Assembly: GCA_016290615.1 (NCBI GenBank)
Contig: JAEEUS010000004.1
Location: forward strand, 58,756 to 122,755
DNA length: 64,000 bases
Source of the DNA: Lachnospiraceae bacterium
Lineage (GTDB): Bacteria; Bacillota; Clostridia; Lachnospirales; Lachnospiraceae
Direction: 5' to 3'
How positions within the stretch are numbered: position 1 is the stretch's first letter; each line of letters starts with the position of its first letter. Made by a program: the position numbers and the translations under genes. Positions 26,043 through 35,884 of this stretch are shown piece by piece. The notes under the pieces were generated by a model. That model saw nothing but the letters and a program-made list of their open reading frames with translations. It had not been told where the DNA came from and made no database searches.

Positions 26043-29000
26043 CTATACAAATAACTCTTCCATGGCATCCCAGTCAAGTTTCTTCATGAGTTTTTCAAGC
26101 TCTTTAAATCTCTCAGCATCGGCTTTGGGCAGTTTATATTCATTAACCTGGTTTATGATCATCTCCACTGAATCATAATCCATCTGAGGGATCACTTCTT
26201 TCAATGCATCGTATGCGTCCTTTAGTACATCCTCATGAATCGCCTCTTTGTCATTGTCTTTATCATCGGCTTTCTTTATCCGCGAAAGCTTTTCTTTAAA
26301 TTCCATATACATAGACATAAGCTTTTCATTGTTTTCATCAATGAATTCTCTGTCATCTTTCTTTCCGGCTTCCTCCATCCTTTCACAGAACACCGACAAT
26401 TCGTTTGCTCCAATAATACGAGCACTGGTCTTGAGGGCATGCACTTTGATGGTGTACAGATTGATATCATCTTCTTTATATGCACCATTTATAACTTCTG
26501 CATTGCTGTCAATAGTATCAAAAAAGCTTTCCAGTCCGCTTATGTACGTAGTAACACCACCACTGCATCTTATTCCGTCATCTACAGATATACCCACAAC
26601 ATCCTTAACCCATTTCAGATCATCTGGTAGTTCTGTTGGCTCATGCTCTGCTTCATCTTGGGCAGGCTTCATCATAATATCCTCAGGTATATGCTTCATT
26701 ATTGCCTTCTCAAGAGCAATACTGTCAATAGGCTTTGCAAGGTATCCGTTAAATCCCTTTGATTTGTAGAATTCTTCACCACCAGCAGTTGCATTTGCCG
26801 TTAATGCATAGACAGGCAGATCAGGATCATTTTCCCTGATCCTGGCCATTGTCTCGATGCCATCCATTCCCGGCATCATATGATCAAGCAAGACGACATT
26901 GAAGTTTCCATGCTTGATCTTTTCCAAGCACTCTTCTCCGCTAGCCGCTGTCGTCACATAAACCTTCGTTGCCTTTAGAAGTCCCTTGATAACGGTGAGA
27001 TTCATCGGATTGTCATCAACAACCAAAACCTCTGCATCAGGAGCTATAAACTGCGGCACATACGGTCCTCTGGCCTGCTCGTTTTCACGTTCATTGAATA
27101 CACCGATTCCCGTCGGATCAGCAATCGCCTGTTCAAGGTTAAATATAAACTCCGAGCCTTCTCCATATACACTCTCGCACTCGAGCGACCCGTTCATCAT
27201 CTGAGCGAATCGTCTTGATATATCAAGCCCGAGTCCCGTACCCTGTATACCGCTGTTCTTTTCTTCGTCAAGTCTCTCATAAGCGGTAAACAGCTTATCC
27301 ATATCCTCCGGCTTTACTCCTATGCCGGAATCTCTAACAGATATCTTAAGATCACAGACTTTTTCTCTTATTTCCTTGACAGTTACAGTCAAGGTAAATC
27401 CGCCAATATCAGTGTACTTAACAGCATTGGTCAAAAGATTCAGGCATACCTGCTTTATCTTGCCCGAATCACCGTAGAGCCTCCTCGGGAGTTTTTCATC
27501 AATATCAACCGCAAATGTCAGGTCTTTCTGGGTACTTCTTACCCTGATCATGGAAATGATCGAGCGCAAAAGATCCGCCGTATCATATTCCTGTTCAACC
27601 AGATTCATCTTTCCCGATTCGATCTTCGACATGTCTAAAAGATCATTTATAAGATCCAAAAGTGATTCGGAGGCATGTCTGATATCAAGTGCATATCCTA
27701 TAACCGACATGAAATACGGTTTGGGAACATCCGACGTATCTTCTCGCAGTATCATTTCATCCATACCCATAATGGTATTGATCGGAGTTCTTATCTCATG
27801 TGACATGTTCGCCAAGAATCTGGACTTGGCAGTATTTGCACGTTCAGCTTCTTCCTTGGCCTGCTGGATCTCGTTATACTGTCTGCGAATGATGGTACCA
27901 GCCATAAAGCGCCAAACGATTATTCCGACAAGCGCAGCAATAAGAGCCACTATAAGTATCTTGAACACCAGAAGTTCAAATAATCTCGGAGTCTTTACAA
28001 TACTAAATGTTTCATCCTGAAGTACTTCGCCCGTTCCTCTGTCAAGGACTTGGATATGAAGAACATAATTACCGTATTTTAGACCTGTATATTCAAGTTG
28101 TGTAAGTTTGCTCTGCTGTGCCGTTATGCCCGAATCCTCGAGTCCTTCAATATACATCCTGATCGTAGGATTTGACATCGTGTAATCCAGTATGGCAGGA
28201 CTGATCTGTATACGACCCTTTGAGGCAGGTATCACATATTTTCCGGATTCATCCGGAAGTATACTAATATCATCGCATGTGACTGAACGGACTGCCAGTT
28301 TGATCTTTACGGATTCTTCAAAATAGTGATTGATGTTTACTTTGCTGACTCCGCTTCTTCCAGAAACATATAAGTATCCATCTTTATCAAGCGCGCTGTA
28401 TGAATTGCTTGAGGGAGTGCTCGTAAGACCGTTCGCTATAGTGTATAAGCCGTATTCCTTGATAGAATTATCGATCATATCCTGAGCTTTTACATAGTAT
28501 ACTCCGTAAGATGACAATATCCATATATTGCCGTTGTCATCAAAATACATATCGAAGTTATTGTTATATGGGAAAGAGTCCACATTTGTAATAACTCCGT
28601 CACGAAGATATTCAATAGAATTTGATGTAATGATCCAGATGACTCCTCTTATCTCATCCTTTTTTATCCTAAGGACAACGTCACTCGTAAGACCGTCTTC
28701 ACGTCCGAACCTGCTTACTTTGGAACCTTCGATGACATATATCCCGTCACCGTCACTTCCCGCAAAAATCTCATCATTAAAACCTTCTTCGACCGTGAGA
28801 AATACTGTGTTTTCAACACCCTCTTTTGAACCTATTACCTTTACTACCTTATCATCTTTTATAACAGCCAGACCGCCGTTGGTTCCAGCCAGTACAGTAC
28901 CGTCATCTGTTATTCGTGTACATCTGACACTGTTATCCGGCATTCCGTTATCCTTGGTAAAGCTTACCAGTGTGTTATCAGGTTTAACACATACCAAACC

Positions 29001-30242
29001 TTTATCATTCGTATATGTCGATATCCAGAGATTGCCTTTTTTATCTTCCATTATGCAGCGAATCCTGGTATCTTCAAAATTCTTTGACAGCATCTTTTCG
29101 ACTTCTATCATATCACTGTCTATGATATGTAATCCGGTATCCGTTCCGATATACAGCATATTGTTATGTATACACGTCGCATTTACAGAGATGTTTTCTA
29201 TTCCTGCCATATCATTTACATCAAGAAAGTTATTCGCAACTATCTTCATGACGCCTTGACGTGAAGAAGCAAACCAGAGATTCCCCTGATAATCAGCCGT
29301 TACCATATCGATGGAATTATTCATGGGTACATCCCTCAGGACACGAAATCTGTTATGTTCATCTATATATCCGGCATAATGCTCTGATGTGATCCATATT
29401 CTGTTACATGCATAGGTTATGCAGTATATATCGTTAGCAGGTGAAACAGTGATCCTCTCAAGATTACCCGCTTTATCACCAAAGTTGCCATAATATACGC
29501 CATCTGATTCCGTTCCGATATAAACATGTCCCAGATCATTCGGGTCAGCAAATATACATGAAATCTTCTCAATTCCAAGCTCTTCGTTTGTATAAAACGC
29601 AGTTACTGTTCCGTCTGCTATCGAGAATATCTCTCCATCTTTTGTATTGGCATATATGGTTCCCTGCGAGTCCGAACTCATATTTTCAATCGTTTTGCTG
29701 TTAATTCTGTCATCATTAAGATTTACAAGCCCTGCATCATCTACATATGATATTCCGCTTGTAGAACCGATATATACTTGTCCTCTGTCATCTTCCGCAA
29801 ATGAACGTATGGAAGATGATTGCAATCCGTCCTTGTATGTGAATCTTATAGTCTCTCCATTATCCAAAACAACCACACCGTTATCATTGGTTCCAACCCA
29901 GAGACGTTTTTTGCTGTCTTCAAACATGGTCCTTCCGCTGGTAAGGCCGTTTGAAGCATCCATTCTCTCAAACAGTGTTCCGTCATATCTTATGATCCCG
30001 CTATAACCACCTATCCAGACATATCCATCACTTGTACTATATATGAAATTGGCATCACTTGTAGGCAGCCCGTTTGTAGCATCATAAAGGACACAGGAAT
30101 ACCCGACACCCGTCAGCTGTCCAGTTACGGCGTATCCTCCTCCGACATTTTCCTCTATTTGAGATGCATATGCACCATTTCCCAATAACAGAAAAATACT
30201 CAGATAGATAAGAGATGAAATTTTCTTGAACTTCTTAACCAT
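26043..30242 (-). CDS. Hybrid two-component sensor kinase: propeller sensor, Y_Y_Y, HK, receiver and HPt
   Basis: About 1399 residues. A signal peptide ([21 protein letters not shown]) precedes a long extracellular beta-propeller of two-component-regulator repeats ([41 protein letters not shown]) and a Y_Y_Y domain. After a membrane helix come HisKA ([13 protein letters not shown] near residue 815), HATPase ([15 protein letters not shown]), a receiver ([13 protein letters not shown] near 1100) and a C-terminal HPt ([12 protein letters not shown] near 1270). Unlike Bacteroides HTCS proteins it has no DNA-binding domain. The track start lies inside the HD-GYP gene; ATG 30242 with GGAGG eight bases upstream is chosen. 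Confidence 0.93.
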   Translation of the reverse strand: MVKKFKKISSLIYLSIFLLLGNGAYASQIEENVGGGYAVTGQLTGVGYSCVLYDATNGLPTSDANFIYSTSDGYVWIGGYSGIIRYDGTLFERMDASNGLTSGRTMFEDSKKRLWVGTNDNGVVVLDNGETIRFTYKDGLQSSSIRSFAEDDRGQVYIGSTSGISYVDDAGLVNLNDDRINSKTIENMSSDSQGTIYANTKDGEIFSIADGTVTAFYTNEELGIEKISCIFADPNDLGHVYIGTESDGVYYGNFGDKAGNLERITVSPANDIYCITYACNRIWITSEHYAGYIDEHNRFRVLRDVPMNNSIDMVTADYQGNLWFASSRQGVMKIVANNFLDVNDMAGIENISVNATCIHNNMLYIGTDTGLHIIDSDMIEVEKMLSKNFEDTRIRCIMEDKKGNLWISTYTNDKGLVCVKPDNTLVSFTKDNGMPDNSVRCTRITDDGTVLAGTNGGLAVIKDDKVVKVIGSKEGVENTVFLTVEEGFNDEIFAGSDGDGIYVIEGSKVSRFGREDGLTSDVVLRIKKDEIRGVIWIITSNSIEYLRDGVITNVDSFPYNNNFDMYFDDNGNIWILSSYGVYYVKAQDMIDNSIKEYGLYTIANGLTSTPSSNSYSALDKDGYLYVSGRSGVSKVNINHYFEESVKIKLAVRSVTCDDISILPDESGKYVIPASKGRIQISPAILDYTMSNPTIRMYIEGLEDSGITAQQSKLTQLEYTGLKYGNYVLHIQVLDRGTGEVLQDETFSIVKTPRLFELLVFKILIVALIAALVGIIVWRFMAGTIIRRQYNEIQQAKEEAERANTAKSRFLANMSHEIRTPINTIMGMDEMILREDTSDVPKPYFMSVIGYALDIRHASESLLDLINDLLDMSKIESGKMNLVEQEYDTADLLRSIISMIRVRSTQKDLTFAVDIDEKLPRRLYGDSGKIKQVCLNLLTNAVKYTDIGGFTLTVTVKEIREKVCDLKISVRDSGIGVKPEDMDKLFTAYERLDEEKNSGIQGTGLGLDISRRFAQMMNGSLECESVYGEGSEFIFNLEQAIADPTGIGVFNERENEQARGPYVPQFIAPDAEVLVVDDNPMNLTVIKGLLKATKVYVTTAASGEECLEKIKHGNFNVVLLDHMMPGMDGIETMARIRENDPDLPVYALTANATAGGEEFYKSKGFNGYLAKPIDSIALEKAIMKHIPEDIMMKPAQDEAEHEPTELPDDLKWVKDVVGISVDDGIRCSGGVTTYISGLESFFDTIDSNAEVINGAYKEDDINLYTIKVHALKTSARIIGANELSVFCERMEEAGKKDDREFIDENNEKLMSMYMEFKEKLSRIKKADDKDNDKEAIHEDVLKDAYDALKEVIPQMDYDSVEMIINQVNEYKLPKADAERFKELEKLMKKLDWDAMEELFV

Positions 30243-30256
30243 CAATGATGCCTCCG

Positions 30257-32401
30257 CTATCCTATATCGTGGTATTTCTTGAGTACCAGTTTGACTTGTG
30301 GCAATGAATCCATGAATACTTCCACGCATTTGGGATCAAAATGAGCCCCGGCGCCCTCTTCTAATATCTCGAGTGCCTTTTCAATCGGGAAAGCAGGTTT
30401 ATAAACTCTCGGTGATGTCAGCGCATCAAAAACATCAGCAACCGCCATGACACGTGCCGATAAGGGGATGGTCTGACCTTTTAACCCTTCAGGATATCCC
30501 TTTCCGTCCCATCTTTCATGATGGTATGCAGCCATATTCCTTGCTTCTTTAAGGTAATTCTCACCGTTAACAGTACTTATAGCCTGTTCCATGATCTTCT
30601 TGCCGGCCGTAGTATGAGTCTTCATTATGGCAAACTCTTCATCCGTAAGCTTTCCAGGTTTGTTAAGAATCGCATCTGATATATTGATCTTTCCTACATC
30701 ATGCAGCGGAGCCGACATCTCAACATCCGCTATATACTTATCAGTAAGTTTTTCAACGTAATATCCGTGTTTTTTTAGTCCCTCAAGAATTATCCTTACG
30801 TATGCCGCTGTCTTCTGGATATGTGCTCCAGTATCGGAATCACGATTTTCAACCATGTCCGCCATGGTTATGATAAGTCCGTTCTGCATCTTTGCGGTGG
30901 CATCCGCATAATATCTTATCTCACGCAGCTGTTCCGCAGTCGATCTTGCCATTCCGCACATAGCCTTATAGAGCTTCTCAACCTCATCTCCTGTGTTAAT
31001 TCCGAGATTTCCCAATTTTCTTACATTTTCATCGAGATGCTCCTGATCGTCGCTACCGATCATAAATGCTTCAACAGAATGAGCCATGCTTCCTATCGGA
31101 TAAATCAGATAATGTCCGGACACCCAAAGACCATATCCCAAGATCATGATGAAGAATCCCGAAAATACCATCAGGGCTTTTCTGGCAAATTCTCTCACAT
31201 ACCCTGTCAGATATGACATTGAAACGTCAGCTCCTGCATAAGCTACGGTCCTTCCTTTGGAATCACGCACTGGATAATAAGCAGTTAATAGCCACCCAAA
31301 TGTATCATTTGACTCTATAGGCTCAATTTCTTCACCTTTTATCAGAGCATCCATCTGATCCTGGAAAGCCTCTTCAACCTCTACTCGCGTTCCGGGTTCA
31401 TTTCCCATTACATTAGCTTCCGGATTATCCACATCAAATACGAAATAGCATCCATCCTGCCTAATCTTTACAACGTACAGATACTCTACTCCGTTAGCGT
31501 TGTCGCGGATCTTTTCGAGCATTTCAAGAGTCTCTTTATAACCTGAAGCATCTCTTCCGTTCTCCAGATACTCATTTATCATATCTGCATCAACTTCCGA
31601 TGCTGCAAATTTTGCAGCATTGATCGCATTGATCGTATACTCCTGTCTGGTATTCTCAAACTGCAGGTTGATACTGATAGTAGCCATTACTATAGTCAAC
31701 GTTACCGTAGCAAAAGTCAGCAGCACAATGATCCTGATTCTAAGAGAATGAATACCGCCTTTACCAGACTGTCTATTAATATCATCAACTTCTTCATTGG
31801 TCAGCGGATTCTGCTTCCAGCTGCTGAACCATATCTCCTTGATAGTATCTTTAGGTAAAAATCGAATGATCAGAACAGCTATAAGAATTGAGGCAGTCTT
31901 GTCAAGAAGATTTAAAACTATATTGAGAAACATCGAGCTTATGAAATAGCCGACATTTGATGATCCTGCCATGATCCTTGCAGATTGAGCCACATCATCA
32001 AACTGCGGCCCTCCAAGAAGAAGCCACTGGAAGCATGTTCCTATTCCGCCTCCGATAAATGCCAACAGCATTATCAGTAAAACCGATGTTGCTTTCTTTT
32101 TATACTTTTCTTTTCTGACAAACGATGAAACACACATCGCAATCAGTACTCCGATCAGTACATAATAAAGCGAATACGGATTAAAGAAACTGCAGAAAAA
32201 GCTGGTCACCACCGCAGTCAGAATACCCGGTATCGCTCCTGCAAGCGATGCCACGATTATAGTTCCTATGGTATCCATATATAATGGCAAATCCAGACTA
32301 TGACATACGAAAGCAAGCAGAACATTTATACATATACCAGCGGTCTCGATCCCCAAACGTCTGGTCAGGTTTTTATCGGGTTTGTTTATGAGGCTTTTCA
32401 C
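30257..32401 (-). CDS. HD-GYP phosphodiesterase with ECF-S-component-like membrane domain and Cache sensor
   Basis: 714 residues. The first 185 form about six membrane helices resembling substrate-binding components of ECF vitamin transporters ([22 protein letters not shown]). A further helix, an extracellular Cache-like region ([24 protein letters not shown]) and another helix follow. The C-terminal domain from about residue 500 is [14 protein letters not shown] gives the HD pair and [15 protein letters not shown] the GYP motif, so it probably hydrolyses cyclic di-GMP. GTG start with GGAGG eight bases upstream. It is the first gene of the signalling operon. Confidence 0.9.
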   Translation of the reverse strand: MKSLINKPDKNLTRRLGIETAGICINVLLAFVCHSLDLPLYMDTIGTIIVASLAGAIPGILTAVVTSFFCSFFNPYSLYYVLIGVLIAMCVSSFVRKEKYKKKATSVLLIMLLAFIGGGIGTCFQWLLLGGPQFDDVAQSARIMAGSSNVGYFISSMFLNIVLNLLDKTASILIAVLIIRFLPKDTIKEIWFSSWKQNPLTNEEVDDINRQSGKGGIHSLRIRIIVLLTFATVTLTIVMATISINLQFENTRQEYTINAINAAKFAASEVDADMINEYLENGRDASGYKETLEMLEKIRDNANGVEYLYVVKIRQDGCYFVFDVDNPEANVMGNEPGTRVEVEEAFQDQMDALIKGEEIEPIESNDTFGWLLTAYYPVRDSKGRTVAYAGADVSMSYLTGYVREFARKALMVFSGFFIMILGYGLWVSGHYLIYPIGSMAHSVEAFMIGSDDQEHLDENVRKLGNLGINTGDEVEKLYKAMCGMARSTAEQLREIRYYADATAKMQNGLIITMADMVENRDSDTGAHIQKTAAYVRIILEGLKKHGYYVEKLTDKYIADVEMSAPLHDVGKINISDAILNKPGKLTDEEFAIMKTHTTAGKKIMEQAISTVNGENYLKEARNMAAYHHERWDGKGYPEGLKGQTIPLSARVMAVADVFDALTSPRVYKPAFPIEKALEILEEGAGAHFDPKCVEVFMDSLPQVKLVLKKYHDIG

Positions 32402-32648
32402 CTTTTATTCCTCCGTATCATTCCTCTTTATAAAGGAAATCCCTTGGCTCATAAATCTGCATATAGCATTAATAGTTACATAGACTGCATTTATTGATTT
32501 TGAATCACTTTTGCATATAGTCAAAACTGTGTCATAGTACAACAAATAATTCTCAAAACACAGCTGTTAAGCTCCCCGAGCGTTCCAAATTATTAACCTT
32601 TTTTTATCAAATCTTTAATGTTTTATTATACCACAAAAACATCAAAGA
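32402..32648 (-). promoter_or_regulatory. Promoter and long structured leader of the HD-GYP operon
   Basis: On minus an extended -10 element TGGTATAAT lies at 32633-32625, giving a leader of about 215 bases before the GTG. The leader holds small inverted repeats: GCTC/GAGC (32571-32581) and CTGTGT/ACACAG (32527-32532 with 32558-32563). No known riboswitch consensus, including the cyclic di-GMP classes, could be recognised. Confidence 0.5.
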
Positions 32649-34250
32649 TTAGAATTTATCTATAACTCCTTCAAGCCCTTTTTCATCATAAATCTGCTTG
32701 TAATAATCCACTTCTTTGCTTATGATCGCATCGATGGCTTTCATGCTGAGCAGTTCAACCGGTGCTTTGTCATCCGTAAGCAAATGATCTCCTGCCTCGT
32801 ATGCAGTCAGAGCCCCATCCACTCTCTCCATCATGTTTCTCAGACTGCCCTCCTCTTCAAGGCTATATCCTATTTCAAACCGCTCAATAATATCTGTATT
32901 GCAAGAAGCATACAGTTCCCTGTTGGTTCCGTTGTATACATCTGCAGTATAAACTGTCGGAAATACTCTTGATATCGTATCAGCTAGATAAGAATTGATC
33001 CCGTCATCACCGTCAGAGATCATATTCATATTAACAACCATGACACCCTCATCCGTGAGATGTTCTTTAACAAGCTGAAAGAATTCAATCGAAGCCATTT
33101 GAAAAGGGATCGTTATATCCTGATATGCATCCACCATTATAACGTCATATTTTTGTTCTTTATCCAGTCCATGAAGATATGCACGTCCGTCATAAGTAGT
33201 GACTTTTATATCATCTGGTAGTTCAAAATACTCATGAGCCAGATCAGTTATCCTCTCATCTATCTCTACTCCCTCGACGTTCACATTGGTAAAAAATCTA
33301 TTGCACTGAGTTGCGAACGTACCTGTACCCATCCCCAGTATAAGTACATTAAGATCTTCCTTCTCCCCTACTCCTGCCATGAAAGGCGCCGCCATCGCAT
33401 AGTCATAGTACATTCCTGTCAGAGTCTTTTCTTTTCTGTATACTGATTGAACCCCAAACAGCACGTTTGTTGAGAATACAACCTTTGAGTCATCCTCATA
33501 TACCTGAAGATAATTATAAATCGATTCTCCCTCATAAGTCAGATCATCCCTCCAGAATGCGAACGAATCGCCATGACCCAAGACGCATGAAGTCGCAAAT
33601 ATGATTATAGAGATCATTGCTACAGTCGACCTCTTTTTGCTTGAAGCAAAATATATTATTGCAAGCAGGAGCAGTATTCCCGAAAATATCAGGAAAGTAA
33701 TGTTTGTTCCTACAGCTGGAATACTGATAAACGTCGGTACAAATGTACCTATTATACTTCCGATTGTATTAGCAGCATTCAGATAGCCGACAGTCTTTCC
33801 GCTGTCATCGAGACTGTCAACAGTGTATTTGACCAAAGATGGGGTGACTGTCCCGAGCAAGAAAAGAGGAAACACAAAAACAACCATACAAGCCGCAAAC
33901 GCAGCTATTACCAAAAAGTTTGTGTTAATGGTAAATACCAGTAATGCGCTTATACCCAGTATGATGTACTTGCCGACAACCGGTATCAATCCTATCCAGA
34001 CAGCTGCTATGATAATTCTTTTATATAACCTGTCCGGGTTTGGATCTTTATCAGCCCATCGTCCTCCCATTATATTTCCCAGGGCCATTGCGATCATAAT
34101 AGTACCTATGATAATGGTCCATACAATCTGAGATGAACTGAAATAAGGAGCAAGCAACCTGCTCGCTCCCAGTTCCACTGCCATAACAGACATTCCGGCA
34201 AAGAATTCCGTAAGATACAGATAAGTTTTATTCTGCAATATTTTGTTCAT
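32649..34250 (-). CDS. Membrane-fused spermidine-synthase-like protein
   Basis: 533 residues. About seven membrane helices fill the first 220 residues (GLIPVVGKYIILG, TVTPSLVKYTVD), then a spermidine-synthase-type methyltransferase fold: LILGMGTGTFATQ, VEGVEIDERI, VTTYDGRAYLHG and YDVIMVDAYQD. Soluble spermidine synthases are about 280 residues and lack the membrane part, so substrate is uncertain; the class is widespread but poorly characterised. Its ATG overlaps the YolD-like stop codon (ATGA), so it is the last gene of the moxR operon. Confidence 0.88.
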   Translation of the reverse strand: MNKILQNKTYLYLTEFFAGMSVMAVELGASRLLAPYFSSSQIVWTIIIGTIMIAMALGNIMGGRWADKDPNPDRLYKRIIIAAVWIGLIPVVGKYIILGISALLVFTINTNFLVIAAFAACMVVFVFPLFLLGTVTPSLVKYTVDSLDDSGKTVGYLNAANTIGSIIGTFVPTFISIPAVGTNITFLIFSGILLLLAIIYFASSKKRSTVAMISIIIFATSCVLGHGDSFAFWRDDLTYEGESIYNYLQVYEDDSKVVFSTNVLFGVQSVYRKEKTLTGMYYDYAMAAPFMAGVGEKEDLNVLILGMGTGTFATQCNRFFTNVNVEGVEIDERITDLAHEYFELPDDIKVTTYDGRAYLHGLDKEQKYDVIMVDAYQDITIPFQMASIEFFQLVKEHLTDEGVMVVNMNMISDGDDGINSYLADTISRVFPTVYTADVYNGTNRELYASCNTDIIERFEIGYSLEEEGSLRNMMERVDGALTAYEAGDHLLTDDKAPVELLSMKAIDAIISKEVDYYKQIYDEKGLEGVIDKF

Positions 34251-34438
34251 AATATTTCTATATCCTCCGTCTCGATCTGATCAATGCTCATAGTCTGAGT
34301 CGCATCATCAATATACTGTTCGAACCCGACAAGAGCAGCAAACGGCGAAAACTGCGCTGCTCTGTTAAGCATTGACATATGCGGTCTTGTTTTTGACTGA
34401 TAATGCTCATGATCTATTATATCACTGTAATCACTCAT
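34247..34438 (-). CDS. YolD-like small protein next to Y-family polymerase
   Basis: 63 residues. MSMLNRAAQFSPFAALVGFEQYI is the signature of small proteins repeatedly encoded beside ImpB/MucB/SamB-type Y-family polymerases in Firmicutes, related to YolD. AAGGA lies a proper distance before ATG. It starts 15 bases after the polymerase stop and overlaps the next gene by four. Its role is probably accessory to translesion synthesis; this rests on context and resemblance. Confidence 0.8.
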   Translation of the reverse strand: MSDYSDIIDHEHYQSKTRPHMSMLNRAAQFSPFAALVGFEQYIDDATQTMSIDQIETEDIEIL

Positions 34439-34453
34439 TTTATATCCTTCAGA

Positions 34454-35884
34454 CTATTCGGCGTTATGTCCGCCTATCTGTCTATTCCTTTCTCTTGCTG
34501 TGGCTTCATCGCGAAAACTCGTTCCTTTTACGATGGCATTCTTTCCATATTTCTTTTTTATCTCAAGAGTGGCTTTTTGGAGGTTTTTTTCTCTGCTCAA
34601 CCTTTCCTGAAGTTCTTCTTTCTTTTTCTGCTCTTCTTCAAAATCAGAAAAAAGATCGAGCTGTACATACTCATCTTCTTTTCTGGCATCCTCTTCCGTC
34701 ATGAGTCTGCAGGATGTTACCGAAAGCCTCCTGATAAAAAGACTTTCATCAACAACCTTGTCATATTCCTTTATAAAGGCATCGGTAATTAAGGATGATG
34801 CCGATGTTTTTATACTAAGATTTATGTTTCCTCCCGCATGTTTTGGAACATCCCTTCCATATCTGTCCTTTTTTATTTCTCCGTCATACTCCTTACTGTT
34901 TTTAAATGTGTTTGCATCATAACCGACATAAAGATTAAGCTGATCGGTCACAAGCCCCTTCTCCACAAGATCAAGCGAAAGCTGATCTGCCATCTCCATG
35001 ACAACAGTTCTAGCTTCATCCTTAGAATATGGCCTTTTAAGTACCTGTCCTGTTGAATAAGATGTTTCCTTTGGTCTGTATTTTTTTATGTATTCGATCG
35101 TACACGGCTCCCATCCCCATGCATGATCGATAAGAAGTTCCGCATTCACCCCGAATTTTTTATACAATGCATCCTCATTATGCTCTGAGTATGCTGCTAT
35201 ATCCCCCATGGTGTACAATCCCATCTGTGCCAGGCTTCTCGCTGTTCCGCCTCCTACTCTCCAGAAGTCGGTGATTGGTTTATGAGACCAGAGTTTCTCT
35301 CTGTAACTGCGCTCGTCCAGTTGAGCTATCCTGACACCGTTTTCATCTGCAGGTATATGCTTCGCCTCTACATCCATCGCTATCTTAGCCAGATACAGGT
35401 TAGAACCTATTCCTGCAGTTGCAGTTATTCCTGTATTCTTCAATACATCATTTATGATCGTTCTTGCCAGTTCATGCGAATTCATCTTGTAGGTATCAAG
35501 ATATGCCGTAACATCCATAAACACCTCATCACACGAATAAACATGAATATCCTCGGGAGCAACATATTTCAGGTATATCTTATATATGTTGGTGCTGTAC
35601 TGCATATAAAGCGACATTCGCGGCTTGGCTACTATGTACTCGATCTTGTCCTTTCTCACTGAATTGAGCTGACCAATTTTTTGAACAACCTCAAAAAGTC
35701 TGGCTCGCCCCGGGATTCCATAGGCCTTTAATGACGGTGATACAGCCAGACAGATTGTCTTCTCAGTTCTTGAACTGTCAGCAACGACCAGATTGGTAGT
35801 GAGAGGATCAAGATTTCTTTCAACGCACTCGACTGAGGCATAGAACGATTTCAGATCGATAGCTATATAAGATCTATTCCTCAC
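34454..35884 (-). CDS. Y-family (UmuC/DinB-type) translesion DNA polymerase
   Basis: 476 residues. AIDLKSFYASVECVERNLDP at the N-terminus carries the first catalytic Asp, and YSCDEVFMDVTAYLDTY near residue 113 the second Asp/Glu pair. The thumb (GIGSNLYLAKIAMD) and little-finger region follow, with a basic, helical C-terminus. This is the UmuC-like class paired with YolD proteins. Start is GTG at 35884, with AGGAG six bases upstream, overlapping the transglutaminase stop by four bases, so a repair gene is coupled to the MoxR-DUF58-transglutaminase genes. No LexA box was seen directly upstream. Confidence 0.93.
   Translation of the reverse strand: MRNRSYIAIDLKSFYASVECVERNLDPLTTNLVVADSSRTEKTICLAVSPSLKAYGIPGRARLFEVVQKIGQLNSVRKDKIEYIVAKPRMSLYMQYSTNIYKIYLKYVAPEDIHVYSCDEVFMDVTAYLDTYKMNSHELARTIINDVLKNTGITATAGIGSNLYLAKIAMDVEAKHIPADENGVRIAQLDERSYREKLWSHKPITDFWRVGGGTARSLAQMGLYTMGDIAAYSEHNEDALYKKFGVNAELLIDHAWGWEPCTIEYIKKYRPKETSYSTGQVLKRPYSKDEARTVVMEMADQLSLDLVEKGLVTDQLNLYVGYDANTFKNSKEYDGEIKKDRYGRDVPKHAGGNINLSIKTSASSLITDAFIKEYDKVVDESLFIRRLSVTSCRLMTEEDARKEDEYVQLDLFSDFEEEQKKKEELQERLSREKNLQKATLEIKKKYGKNAIVKGTSFRDEATARERNRQIGGHNAE

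Noticed and set aside
32456-32520. Repeated TGCATATAG copies before the HD-GYP gene as a second AraC operator
   Set aside because: The copies are 54 bases apart, differ from the ATCTGCACATAC repeat, and lie downstream of the proposed transcript start.
32402-32624. Cyclic di-GMP riboswitch in the HD-GYP leader
   Set aside because: Neither class consensus could be found by eye; only short unrelated hairpins are visible.
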